A DNA stretch of 22,500 bases from Prorocentrum cordatum. Taxonomy: Eukaryota; Sar; Dinophyceae; Prorocentrales; Prorocentraceae. A program made the translations under genes and the position numbers. The stretch is from contig CAUYUJ010017809.1 in the NCBI GenBank assembly GCA_963575745.1, forward strand, positions 42,501-65,000. The letters run 5' to 3'. The notes beneath the pieces are model-generated. The model was given only the letters and a program-made list of their open reading frames with translations. It searched no databases and was not told the origin of the DNA. Below are positions 1 to 9,429 of the stretch, piece by piece; position 1 is the stretch's first letter, and every line of letters begins with the position of its first letter.

Positions 1-690
1 CCCCGTACCTACTCCTCCACTTGGCGGGACATGATACGCCCCCAAAGCTCGCTGTGGCCTACACAAATGAATACCCTGACCTCGAGCATTAACCACGGAG
101 GGCGCTTGCGAGCGACCACCGTGTTTCGTAAGGAGAAACCAGCAGGATGGTCGGCCCTCTGACAGAAGCGAGGAGCCCCAGATCAATATTAGATCGAAGA
201 TCTTCTCATCCGTCATCCTCGTCTCTCGTCCGCCATCCTTCTTCCTGATGGTAAACAACCCTTCCCTATCGCGCCACCATACGCGTCGTTACGGCGGTCG
301 TGGCAGTTGCCTGCAGCTCCCTCACCGCGTACGATCTTGAAACCTGCCAAACACCAACAAAAACAAATCCGCGGGTGGAGGACGAATCGATTTCATAACG
401 AAGCTCTCACACAGGCGCCGCAAAACCTCATTTGAAAACACATTCGATGGATACACGAGCGGAGGGCGGGTCATCTTCAAACGGAATCTCTCGCTCGTTT
501 TTCAAAATGGTCAACGCGCCATAGCGCCAGACACACGCACTTTCGCGTCGGCGGCGCAGAGGAACCTCAGGCGCGGTCGGCAGATGGAGGTACCAATTGC
601 GAACGAACATCATCGAACGCGCCGTGATGAAAGGATTCAGCCATGGCCATGCTGGTAAGGGTGCAAAAGATGGGGCACTCGAAAGCCAAA
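1..690. other. No gene recognised
   Basis: Mixed-composition sequence. Open frames crossing it on either strand have no recognisable domain and are of the kind expected by chance at this GC content. I see no RNA gene, SL-like motif or mobile-element core here. Confidence 0.5.
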
Positions 691-850
691 GCGCAGCAGC
701 CAAGTATCCCGCGGAGCGTAGCTCAACGCCAGGAGTTGTAGCGCGGGCAGCAATCTGGTGCGAATTGGCCAGTAGAGCGCAGCGGCCAAGCATCCCTCGG
801 CGCGTAGCTCGACGCCGGGAGATGAGGCGCGGCAGCGGTCCGGTGCTACT
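691..850. repeat. Diverged two-copy tandem duplication, period 86 bp
   Basis: The stretch beginning GCGCAGCAGCCAAG at 691 recurs as GCGCAGCGGCCAAG at 777. Similarity runs on through GCGTAGCTC-ACGCC to about 850. The copies differ at scattered bases, so the duplication is old. No coding role is apparent. Confidence 0.7.
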
Positions 851-857
851 AGCCTCT

Positions 858-912
858 ATGAGGAAGAAGGAAAAAAAAAACAAACAAAAAAAAAACAACA
901 ACAAAAAAAAAC
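858..912 (+). repeat. A-rich tract (A runs broken by C)
   Basis: Adenine runs interrupted by single C or G (AAACAAACAAAA, AACAACAAC). Similar tracts occur at 1554-1569, 2006-2068 and 3857-3945, always A-rich on the plus strand. Such tracts could be old retroposon tails or plain microsatellites; no element body could be linked to this one. Confidence 0.7.
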
Positions 913-2005
913 GCTCGACTGCCACACTAGACAGCACGCGGCGGCGCGAGACAGATAAAGGCGAGACAAGCGCCGCCGCCGAAAGCAACGAACACGGCAG
1001 AACGCCGCGCAGGCGCGAGCAGCGCGGGGCAGCGCGCGTTCGAGACAAAAGCCAAACCGAATAGACGAGCTGACCGCGGGCGACCGCGGCAGCCAACGAC
1101 GGGGTCGCACGTGGGCGGTGGACAGCACGAGAAAATCCACCGGCTGTGGGCGGCGCGCGCGCGGCCAACGCGCAGACCGGGCGCCACCGTTGAAAACGGA
1201 AACCCACCGCACTTAACACTGCGTCATCCAGGGATGGGAGCCGAAACCAAAAGCAATCGCGTGGACGATATGATACCTGCACGGACCACCTCAAAGTCGC
1301 ACCACACAACCAGAGGCAATCAGGTGGAGACATACAAGCAAGCGAACCCACCACCTGGCTGCGCCAACCGCTGGCACGCGAGCTGACGAGCAGCTGAACC
1401 CAGCGAGATGCGACCTGCAGCCCCAGGAGCGATGCACACCCCAAACGCAGCGCAAACACAAACTTAAAGAGGCCGCGGCCATGCCAGCCAGCACCCACGC
1501 CACGGCGCGAGCAGCAAGGCGGCAAGGCCACCACTGGACAAGCTGCCAACAGACAAAAAAAAAAAAAAAGGACAAGCGGCGCCCGTGGAAATCGCCACGC
1601 ACGCCCCCGGGAACGCATGAGCGCCAGCGCCCCGGGCACCACGAGGGGCGCGAGGCACCGCCAGGCCGCGCCCCGAGACACCCTAGATGGATCACAGGCA
1701 CGGCGACCAGAAGGCCGCCGCCTGAGGCGGCATGACATAAAAATACCGACGAACTGCGGGCACGACGGCGCAAAGAAACGCAGCGGCAAGCAACCCCAAT
1801 GCGAGGCCCGGGGAGCACGACAGAAACAGGGGCGGGCCGCGGACCGACGGAAAAAAGGCGCCACCAACGCGCGCGAGAAGCCCAAGCGACGGGCCAGCGC
1901 GCGACCAGAGCGACAATCGGATTTTCCTGGCCTCAAAAACGCCCACGGCCAGAAGAAGAGGCAGAAGAAGAAGAAGGCAGGGAGAGAAGAAGAGGAGGAA
2001 GAAAC
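913..2005. other. GC-rich stretch, no gene recognised
   Basis: All six frames give only low-complexity Arg/Ala/Pro/Gly-rich or shadow translations. A short A run lies at 1554-1569. Nothing supports a gene. Confidence 0.45.
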
Positions 2006-2040
2006 AAAAAACAAAAACAACAAAAACAACAACAAAAAAC

Positions 2041-2136
<96 letters not shown>
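2006..2136 (+). repeat. A-rich tract, poly-A run and (AG)n microsatellite
   Basis: An AAC-type A-rich stretch leads into about 28 uninterrupted A (2041-2068), followed by about 34 AG dinucleotides to 2136. All purines are on the plus strand. Long Ser-Leu or Arg-Glu open frames crossing this tract are by-products of the repeat. Confidence 0.95.
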
Positions 2137-2137
<1 letters not shown>

Positions 2138-3462
2138 GCGGGGGCGACCTGGAAGCAGGAGGGAGGGGCAGAAGGGGAGCCCGAAGAGACGACGGCGGGG
2201 GGGCCCGCGACACGGCCGATGCCACGACCGATCGACGACGGCGAAGACCGAGCGACCCCCGAGGAAAAGGAGGGCGCGAACGAGCCACCGCGGGAGGGAG
2301 CGCCGCCGGAGGGCGGCGGGAAAGCCGCGCCACCACCGACAGAAAACAAGACACACCAAGGCCCAAGGCCAGGAGTGGCGAAGCAAGAACATGTGAAGCA
2401 CGGGTGACACACGGCGAGATCACGAGGCGAAACATCGGCCAGCGCCCAGAGTGACAAGTCGCAGAGCATGGGCGGCGGCGAGGCATAGCCTCGGACCAGT
2501 TCGCGCCGCCGTTCGCCGCGCGACGTCGCCCTCGAAAGCCCCGTCGGCCACGCGCCCCCTCCCCGAGGGGACATTGACCGGCCGAGACATGGGCGGGGGG
2601 CGAGGGCGGAGGTGGAGCGGTGAGCAGCCCGGCGCAAATTGCGACAGATCGGTCTGTGACTAGAGCTGGGCGGCGACAGATCGGCGCCTGTCCAGCGCGT
2701 GACCGCCCGACGCAGCAGACCGCACCGCGGCGCCCCACTCGCGCGCCGCGGGAAAAACGCGCAGGAAGCCCGCGCCGCGCCACCGCGCGCCCAGCGCGCT
2801 GCCACCGAACTGCGCGAAATGAGCTCTCCAAGCTATCCTGCTCTGGCCGCCCAGCCGCCCAACGCGGGCCGCGAGCTGTTTCTCGGGGGCGCCCGCCAGG
2901 CCAGCCGGGTGCCCGACCGAGTCGGGACGCCCGGCCGTTTCAAACTGGCCAGTCGGGCCCGTCGAGGCCGACGGGGCGCCGGTGCCAGCCGGCTGCCGCC
3001 CGCGCGTCGGCAGGGAGCATAGGAAGTCGATCACGACCAGTCGTGAGACAATTCCTGGGCGAGCTCGCCCCTCCCCTTGTTTTCTGTCGCTCCAGGTAAA
3101 GTGGCCCCAGCGTTCACGAGTCCACGGGGAGTCAGTCAACTCCTCCTTGACCATCTGCCAAAGGTCGCCTTGCGCTTGCCGGCCGAGGCAGGGTCGGTCT
3201 CCAGACGGCGCCTCCGCAGCGGGCGCGCGCGCCATGACCGGCGGGGGACTGGCGGGAGGCGCGCGCCAGTCGCGCGCAGCCGCCGCCGCCGCCGCCCGCG
3301 GCGACGGCTGCCAGTCCGCAGTCCGCGACGAGCCCACCGAGATAGCCGGCGCGGGAATGCTCTAGACCTCAGCTCGCACCCCAGGGTCGCCCGCCGCTGC
3401 GCCGCCCAAGCAATTCTCGCGACTGTCCAGCTCGTCTGTTTCCTCCGACCGGGGGCTGGCGG
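2137..3462. other. Very GC-rich stretch, no gene recognised
   Basis: High GC content keeps many frames open on both strands, but the translations are Arg/Pro/Ala/Gly-rich with no recognisable domain. No RNA gene or repeat boundary was identified. Confidence 0.45.
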
Positions 3463-3671
3463 CCCTGTGATTGGCCGATCTGCCAGGCGGCGGCTGCGCC
3501 ACGCTAGCAGATGGACCAGCTGGTCATTGCCATTTTCGGCCGAGGCACGCTGGCGCCTCGGTTCGCGAGCCAAAGTGGCCACGGTGCTTTGACCGTGCCA
3601 TTTCGTGCTCCGCGGCCACGCCTTGCACGCTGCGCATCAGGGGCTCTGCGCGGCGAGGCGGCGGCCGGAGC
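3463..3671 (-). repeat. SL-bearing dispersed repeat, copy 1
   Basis: About 200 bp clearly homologous to 6722-6924. Shared landmarks on the plus strand are GATTGGCCGATCT, GGCGGCGGCTGCGCC, GCAGATGGACCA, TGGCGCCTCGGT and GCATCAGGGGCTCTGCG. On the minus strand it holds an SL-like 21-mer (3584-3564), two bases, then a 22-base hairpin with 9-bp arms (3561-3540) that needs one G-U pair in RNA. Homology to the other copy stops after GCGGCCGGAGC and resumes at 4058. It may be a SINE-like or retroposed-transcript repeat; the family is not identified. Confidence 0.75.
3564..3584 (-). other. Degenerate spliced-leader-like sequence (SL relict)
   Basis: The minus strand reads CCGTGGCCACTTTGGCTCGC then G. 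It matches the dinoflagellate SL (which ends CCATTTTGGCTCAAG) at 17 of 21 positions by hand count. The equivalent position in the second repeat copy matches at 19 of 21, which supports the homology. It lacks a GT donor directly after it, so it is not an intact SL RNA gene. Confidence 0.6.
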
Positions 3672-4057
3672 CCAGCCACACTCGACGCATCGCCCACCCC
3701 CGTGCGACCCGAACGGGGGGGCGGCCGGATACCCGCCACACACCCCGGGCAGAGTCGCACGAATACATCACCGCTCCAAGCCTCAAGCGGCAAATCGGGA
3801 ACGAAGGGCGGCTCGAGCTTCGGCCGCGCCCGCGGGGCACGGTTCTCGGCCTGCGAGAAGAAGAAGAAGAAAAAACAACCAAAAAATGAAACAAAAACAA
3901 ACCAACAAACAAAAAAACAAACAAAAACGCACCATAAAGTGAACACGCAGCGATAACATCGCACATGAGAGACAAGAAAATGAAGAGAGAAAAGAAGCGG
4001 CACGAACACAATAAAAAATCAGTGACAACTCAGGGTGCGCCTGATACGCGCACGCCC
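3672..4057 (+). other. Sequence interrupting the SL-bearing repeat, with A-rich tract
   Basis: This ~386 bp separates two parts that lie only 13 bp apart in the second repeat copy (6924 and 6938). It holds GC-rich sequence, then an A-rich tract at 3857-3945 (GAAGAAGAAG followed by AAAC/AAACC motifs). It could be a later insertion, possibly a retroposon with an A-rich end, or sequence lost from the other copy. No coding region is recognised. Confidence 0.4.
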
Positions 4058-4092
4058 GCTCAGGGATGCCAGGGCGAGGCTTTCATTCACAC
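4058..4092 (-). repeat. Right-end fragment of the SL-bearing repeat
   Basis: The 35 bases match 6938-6972 at 31 positions, sharing GAGGCTTTCATTCACAC exactly. In the second copy this segment is continuous with the rest of the element, so here it is probably the displaced end of copy 1. Confidence 0.6.
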
Positions 4093-4924
4093 ACCCCTCG
4101 CTGAGCACGCCGCGCGCACAGAATTGCAAGTCGCGCGGCGCCCCTCGCAGAACGACCCGGTGCTGTTTGGCCGCGGGCCGGGCGCCGCCATCCCTGATTG
4201 GCCGGCGCCGCTTGCCTCGAAGACTGCGAACCTGTCCGCAGCCGCGCGCCTCAGAGGCGCGACTCTCCAAGACAAGGACACCACGATATATTCGCGAAAG
4301 ACAGTCGCCTAGGTCCGGCAATCGCCGGGAGAAAACACGCTGTTCGAGCCTTGCAAGTCTCCTTACATTGGGGCGGCATCGACGGCTCCGTCCGCCTAGC
4401 CATGAGCCCCTCAGCCGCCACTCGCGGACGCGGTTCTCCCACGCGCGCGCCCGCTGCACTGAAGCGATCGCGGACTGCCCGTGCAACAATGCAAGGTGCG
4501 CCTGCACCAATAATTAGCCTCGCTGTTCCGTTCCTGTGAGACGCCTGGAACAGGGGTGCGCTCAGCAGTCGGCGCGCTCCGTCTCACGACTGCCGCCAGC
4601 TAAAGTCAGCCCAACGCTGATTGACATGTTTTACAGCGTGGCCGAAGCGCGACCTCGGACGAGGACCGCGGCAAGAACGGGTTCCTATCTGCGCGGAGGC
4701 GACCCCCTGCAAAGGCGGAGTGCCACATTCCACGCCCCTATATAAATACAACGAGGCTGCGCGCAGCACTGTTGCTGCCATAAGCGCACGTCGCGCACTG
4801 CTGGAAGAAACGCAACAAATTTCAAACGGGCGCGCCACCAGAAGATAAACGCGACATCAGCAGACGAACCGACGAGCACATTACCAACCATATCGATACG
4901 TTGGCGCAGCGACTGAGGACAGGG
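4093..4924. other. No gene recognised
   Basis: Moderately GC-rich. Short frames on both strands have no recognisable domain. A TATA-like CTATATAAATA lies at 4738-4748 with no gene attached to it. I see nothing else of note. Confidence 0.45.
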
Positions 4925-4982
4925 AAATGGAGAAAGAAAGAGGGGGGGAGAGAGAGAGAGAGAGAGAGAGTGAAAAATATAG

Positions 4983-5025
<43 letters not shown>

Positions 5026-5043
5026 AAAAAAAAAAAAAAAAAA

Positions 5044-5111
<68 letters not shown>

Positions 5112-5215
5112 AGAGAAAGATAAAGAGAAAGAGAAAGAGAAAGAGAAAGAGAAAGAGAATGAGAATGAGAAAGAGAAAGAGAAAGAGAGAGAGAGAGGGA
5201 GAAAGATAATATATA
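4925..5215 (+). repeat. Compound purine microsatellite: (AG)n, poly-A, (AG)n, (AAAGAG)n
   Basis: About 290 bp of nearly pure purine on the plus strand: two short (AG)n blocks, a run of about 26 A at 5027-5052, a long (AG)n block, then AAAGAG-type hexamers with a few T. It lies about 145 bp beyond the last recognisable Amt pseudogene sequence. Open frames through it (Arg-Glu or Ser-Leu-Phe) are artefacts. Confidence 0.95.
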
Positions 5216-5359
5216 CATAAAAAGAAGTGCTACATATAATCAGCGACGGCGACAACACTTCGGGGGTGCAATCCTGTAAAATGGACCGTCATCGCGCACG
5301 GCGTAAACTCCCACGCTCGCCGGCGCAACCACCCTCGTTGATCCTGCAGCGGCAGCCGC

Positions 5360-6520
5360 GCCGACCGCGGAAGCGATCAGAAAGAAGACCCAGTCGAAGA
5401 GCGCCCCAGGTGACACGCCCAAGCAATGGAAGAAGCCATGGGCTGGGACAGGGTCGACCGACTCGTCGATCGCGAGCCTCTGGAGCAGCGCGAAGGAGCC
5501 CCGGCACACGAAAGCGCCGACGAGGGCCACAATGACAATTCGCAGCCAGTCCCCGCATTGCCCCAAGCGGCCATTATGGACACCAGGCCGGTCAGGATGT
5601 TGCCGCACAAGCCGCCTCTGTCGCACGCCCTCGTGACCCGGCGCCGCCAGAAGAAGACGGAAATGCCGCCTGTCGAGGCGGCCGCTGTCGCGCCCATGGC
5701 AACCTGGACGGCCAGACTACCGCTTCTCTGGTTCACCGAGAGGACGGGGCCGCAGTTGAAGCCGCGCCAACCGAGCCACGGGATGAAGGTGCCCAGCAAG
5801 AGAAAGACGAGAGGCAGGCCCTTCTCGTCCAACTGATTGGGCCGCTCGCGGCAGCGCCCGCGTGGCCCCAACACAATGTTGCCCGCGAGCCCACTCACGC
5901 TGCCGGCCCCGTGCACTACTGCGCTGCCCGCGAAATCGATACTCCAAAAGTCAATCAAGGCGCCGGTCCAATCACACCCACAGATCCGCGCGACGACCAC
6001 GTGGTAAAGAAGTGCACACATGAAGGTGCACACCGCGCACATGGCGCTCAGCCTGCGAAAATGGGACCGCGCCACTGACGCTGGTCGCGACGACCGTGAA
6101 AAAGGCTAACTGGAAGCACCAACAACGGGCGGTGCCCGCGGAGGTGATGCCCCCCATTAGCGTCGACATCGTTGGAGCCTCTGGCATGCCGGCCGTCGGC
6201 GCCCACGAAGCCGCCCCCTGCACTTGCCGCGCGGGCCGCGGCGTCGTCGACGCCGCAAGCCAGAGCCCACCCGAACAAGAGCCAACCTGGTTTGACAACA
6301 TAAACGCACACGATGTGCTTTACCAAGGCAATCGGCGCGTTCTTCAGACACGCGCCCCCTGCCCCCAGCATCGCGATGCCCGCGAGAATGGCCATCGCCA
6401 GCGCGCCGCACAGGAGAAGCCAAAAGCTCGCCATCGCGCTGTCCGCAACGGTCAGGCGGCGCTCCTGCGCAGCCTCCTGCGCTAGGCGCCAGCCCCCTTG
6501 CACGACGAGCAGCTCGGCGC
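5360..6520 (-). pseudogene. Ammonium transporter (Amt family) pseudogene
   Basis: Translation in successive minus-strand frames follows the Amt/MEP fold in order. Frame 1 (about 6443-6190) has ASFWLLLCGAL, GIAMLGAGG, LKNAP and LLFGWALACG, preceded by a short charged coil-like stretch. Frame 2 (about 6187-6044) has CWCFQLAFFTVVATSVSGAV and AER. Frame 3 (6042 to about 5556) has IDFAGSAVVHGAGS, LGPRGR, FIPWLGWRGFN and GLCGNILTGLVSI. Frame 4 (5554-5360) has IVALVGAFV, LAIDESVDPVPAHG and GALFDW. Both pore-type histidine positions (VVH, AHG) remain. At least three frame changes occur without any gap for an intron; the last is at a run of four G (5554-5551). The C-terminal membrane segments are missing. 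The intronless layout would suit a retroposed copy. Sequencing indels could mimic some shifts, but the truncation would remain. Confidence 0.8.
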
Positions 6521-6794
6521 GCAGCTCCTCGCGCGGCCCCACGGCCTCGGAACGCAGCTCCCGGGGCCGCGACGCCCCCGCCGCGGGCGCGCCCGCCGTG
6601 AGCCACAACGGCGGGAAGCACCTAAACACCGCCGTCGATGCTTGTTGCCCCGGGCGCGAGGGATCCACTGCCCCCCCCCCCTCCCTCGCTCAGTCGGCAG
6701 AGAGCGCAAAGCCCCTAACCTGCGATTGGCCGATCTACCGGGCGGCGGCTGCGCCGCGCACGCAGATGGACCAACGGGTTCTAATCATGTTCGG

Positions 6795-6816
6795 CCGAGG
6801 CGCGCTGGCGCCTCGG
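6795..6816 (-). other. Hairpin directly downstream of the SL relict
   Basis: A perfect 9-bp stem (CCGAGGCGC with GCGCCTCGG) and a 4-base loop, starting two bases after the SL-like sequence. The copy at 3540-3561 keeps the stem with one change that still pairs as G-U in the minus-strand RNA. This suggests a structured RNA ancestor. Confidence 0.6.
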
Positions 6817-6818
6817 TC

Positions 6819-6839
6819 CTTGAGCCAAAACGGTTACGG
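6819..6839 (-). other. Spliced-leader relict, best preserved
   Basis: The minus strand reads CCGTAACCGTTTTGGCTCAA then G, matching the 21 fixed bases of the dinoflagellate SL at 19 positions by hand count. The next bases are GA, not GT, so the SL RNA 5' splice site is absent and this is not a functional SL RNA gene as read. Confidence 0.75.
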
Positions 6840-6972
6840 TGCTTTGCCCGCACCGTTTCGCGCCCCGTGGCCACGCTCTGCACGCTGCGCATCAGGGGCT
6901 CTGCGAGGCGGAGGCGGCCGGAGCTTAGCGAATGCTCGCTCAGGAATGCTAGGATGAGGCTTTCATTCACAC

Positions 6973-7626
6973 GGCCCCATGGCCCCACTGGCCGGCGCGG
7001 GCCAGGAAGGCGCAGGCGAGCTTGCGGGGGCGCCCGCGCCTGCCGAGGAGTCAACGGCGTCGCCCTCGCGGCCCGCCCACCAGGGACCTGGGGCAACTTC
7101 GCTCGCGGGGCTCTCTCCGCCCCCATGCGCCCGCCCGCCGCCGCAATGCTCGACCAGACCCGAGCCGTCGCGGTCGGGCGACGCAGGCCGCAGCGGCGCA
7201 AAGCGGCCGTTAGCAACAGGGCGGCGCAGGGCAAGCTCGCCCTGCCCCTTTGGGTCTGGGACGCTGTCACCAGGCAGATACTGGTCAGAGACATCCGGAT
7301 CCAGGCATCCTTCCTCGTCATCCTTCTCCGTTCTCTTAGCGTCGCCGTCTCGTCCCTGTCCGATTGTGATTGGGCGGGGGCTCCACTTGGACGGAAAGGG
7401 AGCGTCGGCGGGTCTAGGGTCTGCCACCCTGGCTCCCCCAGGGTTCCCCTGCACCCCGCATCGCCCAGAGATTGGTGCACAAGAGCGACAGGATTGGTGA
7501 TGTAGCGTCGACAACGTTAGTGGTGCAACGTCGACAAGATTGGCGGCGTGCACAAAATTGGGCACGTGATGTTTCGCGGGAAGCGTCCTCTGCCACGATC
7601 GGCGCCATCCCCGTGGAACTCGAGAC
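6973..7626. other. No gene recognised
   Basis: GC-rich to 7445, then more balanced. Small imperfect repeats (GCGTCGACAACG, AACGTCGACAAG) occur around 7504-7540. No domain or RNA gene is recognised. Confidence 0.4.
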
Positions 7627-9092
7627 TTATAAGATTCGTTCAGCGCCAACTTCCAGAACAGCCTCATCGAACCCCCTGTTGACGCCCACCTCCACGACCG
7701 CGTGGGCGGCCTCCTTCATATCGACGCCCCCCTTTTCTTCCATGGCCACCTCCTTGTCGCCCTCTTCGCCATCCATATCGCAAGTACCGCCGGAAACGTT
7801 CCTGACCTCCTTTGCCTCCTCCTCGACATCCGCGGCAACCTCCTCCACCTCCTTGGTAGCGCCCCCGCCCCCGACCATCATCTCCAACTCACTGACCTCC
7901 CCCACTTCCTCGTCGACCCCTCCGACACTCACCTTCAGCCAGGACCTCCTCCACCTCGTCTTGGCCGTCGTCGGCTGCCCCTGCCCCTTCTCGCACGAAC
8001 TGATCGGGGCGCTGTAGCAGATGATGGTGGACTCTAAACTTCGCAGTGAGTCCGGCAGGGTCCCAAAGGCCTACCAGATCGTGCACGCCCTGCTCGTCGT
8101 CGAGCGCGCACGGCGAACAGACGGCGGACGCCGCGGCAGCGACGGCCCCGGCCTGGCGCTTAGCAGCCGCCAAGCGCTCGGCCGCTCGCCGCGGCGGCTC
8201 GGCCAGCTCGTCGGCGGCTGCAATGCCAGAGCCCCTGGCTGGCGCGGCGGCAGCGTCGGCAAGGGCCGAGACGGCGGCGGGGCCACACTCGGCCGACGCG
8301 TCTACAGCCACGGCAGCCGCGGCAGCGCCAGCGGCAGCGCCAGCGGCAGCCGCCGCAGCAGCAGCCAGCGACAAGGCGGTCGCCCTAGCCACGGCCGCTG
8401 CGGCGGCGGAGGCGGCACCGGCACACGCCGCCGTGACAGCCTCGGCCGCCGCGGCAGCGCCCAAGGCCGCCAGACCCAGCGGCCTGCCAGCGAAGGCCAG
8501 CCGCAGGCGGAGCTAAGCCAGAAGGCGGCACGGCAAGGCCAGCGGCGCCGGCGGCGGGCAGAGACGCCTCCGCCTGCAAAGGCTCACCAAGCCATCCCCG
8601 CCCAGCGGCAGCTGCCTGAGGCGCGCCAGCTGCGCGAAACGCCAGCTCAGCGGCCCAGGTTCCGGCAGCGACGGCCAGCCAAAGGCCGGCGGCCGCCGCG
8701 ACCTCTGCAGCGTCGAGGGCCGCGCCGTACGCAGCAGCGGCCGCGGCCAGGCAGCCAGCGGCCCGCCCGCCAGCAGGGCCAGCGGCAGGCGCGATGGCAG
8801 GCAGCCAGCGGGCGCTGCCGCCAGCCCGGACGGCGGCGGCGGCGGCGTGGCCGGCGGCCGGCCGCGAGGCCAGGGCGGCAGGGCAGCCGGCCGCGAGGCC
8901 AGGCGGCGGGGCGCCAACACTCGCCAGCGGCCCGGCCGGCGGCCACGCGCCGCTGGCGGCAGCGCAGAGCGGAGTGGGACTCCATGGGCGCCCGGGGGGC
9001 CGTGACGGGAGGGAGCTCCTTCGCAGTCCCACCCCAAGCAGGCCGGTGGCCAGGCGACCGCTAACGCCGCGGCGCGAGCCGCTGCGGCTTCC
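7627..9092 (-). pseudogene. Possible retroposed gene remnant: Ala-rich then Glu/Val-rich frames
   Basis: Unrecognised. On the minus strand, directly downstream of a triple SL relict, lie strongly Ala-rich frames (8385-9092, then 7889-8464) and an acidic frame (VEEVAADVEEEAKEV) ending at a stop at 7627. The Ala-rich frame continues into DEVEEVLAEGE near 7950, where a one-base shift would join it to the acidic frame. The shift lies next to GAAGGTGAGT, which also looks like a 5' splice donor. The plus strand is also open and Ala/Arg-rich here, so base composition alone may explain the open frames. The position just after the SL array is the main reason to treat this as a former transcript. Confidence 0.3.
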
Positions 9093-9142
9093 CTCGAACC
9101 AGAGCGGTTTAAGCCAAGGGGGTTTGAGCCAAAGGGTTACGG
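9093..9142 (-). other. Three abutting spliced-leader relicts (one near-full plus two 15-base units)
   Basis: On the minus strand, 9142-9123 reads CCGTAACCCTTTGGCTCAAA, an SL with one base deleted and three changed. It is followed without a gap by CCCCCTTGGCTTAAA (9122-9108) and CCGCTCTGGTTCGAG (9107-9093). Both 15-mers align with CCATTTTGGCTCAAG, the part of the SL left when trans-splicing uses the AG inside the leader. Relicts of this form are the known mark of dinoflagellate mRNAs that were reverse-transcribed, inserted, transcribed and trans-spliced again. The innermost unit is the most diverged (10 of 15), as expected for the oldest. Confidence 0.7.
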
Positions 9143-9148
9143 GTACCT

Positions 9149-9202
9149 CACACCCACACACACAGACACACACACACACACACAGACACACACACACACA
9201 CA
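9149..9202 (+). repeat. (CA)n microsatellite
   Basis: CA dinucleotides with two GA interruptions and one extra C, lying just 5' (in minus-strand terms) of the SL relict array. Confidence 0.95.
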
Positions 9203-9429
9203 TGTCACTGGCATGTTCGAATAAATAGAAAATTCTACGACACGCAGCTACACTGATGAGGAGCGGATCCTATGCTCAAAATTGGGTTATCGCCTCATAT
9301 TTCTTATGTCATTAATACGTTAAGCACCGTGGATCCCCAGATAACGCGCTTGTAGAAAAATGGAATGTGCAATCGAAACGGAGCATCCTACGCGACGCTG
9401 TTGAAATTAGCAAACGAATTGACACATCC

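Larger units (their letters stand above)
6722..6972 (-). repeat. SL-bearing dispersed repeat, copy 2 (most complete)
   Basis: Homologous to 3463-3671 plus 4058-4092, and here continuous. On the minus strand it runs from GTGTGAATGAAAGCCTC through a GC-rich part to CGTAACCGTTTTGGCTC, then a hairpin, then CCGATCGGCC-type sequence. It lies 5' of the Amt pseudogene in the same orientation, but conserved sequence continues on both sides of the SL. The SL is therefore internal to the repeat and not the 5' end of an Amt transcript. Confidence 0.8.

Noticed and set aside
428-2410. Long minus-strand open frame (660 codons) with Ser-Leu and Phe runs
   Set aside because: Its centre is the antisense of the poly-A/(AG)n microsatellite and the rest is Arg/Ala-rich translation of GC-rich DNA. 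No domain is visible.
4738-4748. TATA-box-like CTATATAAATA
   Set aside because: No gene follows on either strand, and dinoflagellate promoters generally lack canonical TATA boxes. Probably chance.
4901-5258. Arg-Glu and Ser-Leu-Phe open frames
   Set aside because: Direct translations of the purine microsatellite.
5360-6443. Intact intron-containing Amt gene
   Set aside because: Frame changes occur between adjacent codons with no intervening sequence long enough to be an intron.
6597-6611. SL-like 15-mer (12 of 15) within the N-terminal part of the Amt pseudogene frame
   Set aside because: A 12 of 15 match is expected about once by chance in a window of this size on two strands, and no fuller SL precedes it.
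6819-6839. Functional SL RNA gene
   Set aside because: The leader has two substitutions, the base pair after it is GA rather than the GT donor, and no Sm-site-bearing downstream part is recognised.
8021-9064. 347-codon plus-strand open frame, Arg/Gly/Gln-rich
   Set aside because: Antisense to the Ala-rich minus frames in very GC-rich, internally repetitive DNA; no domain and no supporting signal on the plus strand.
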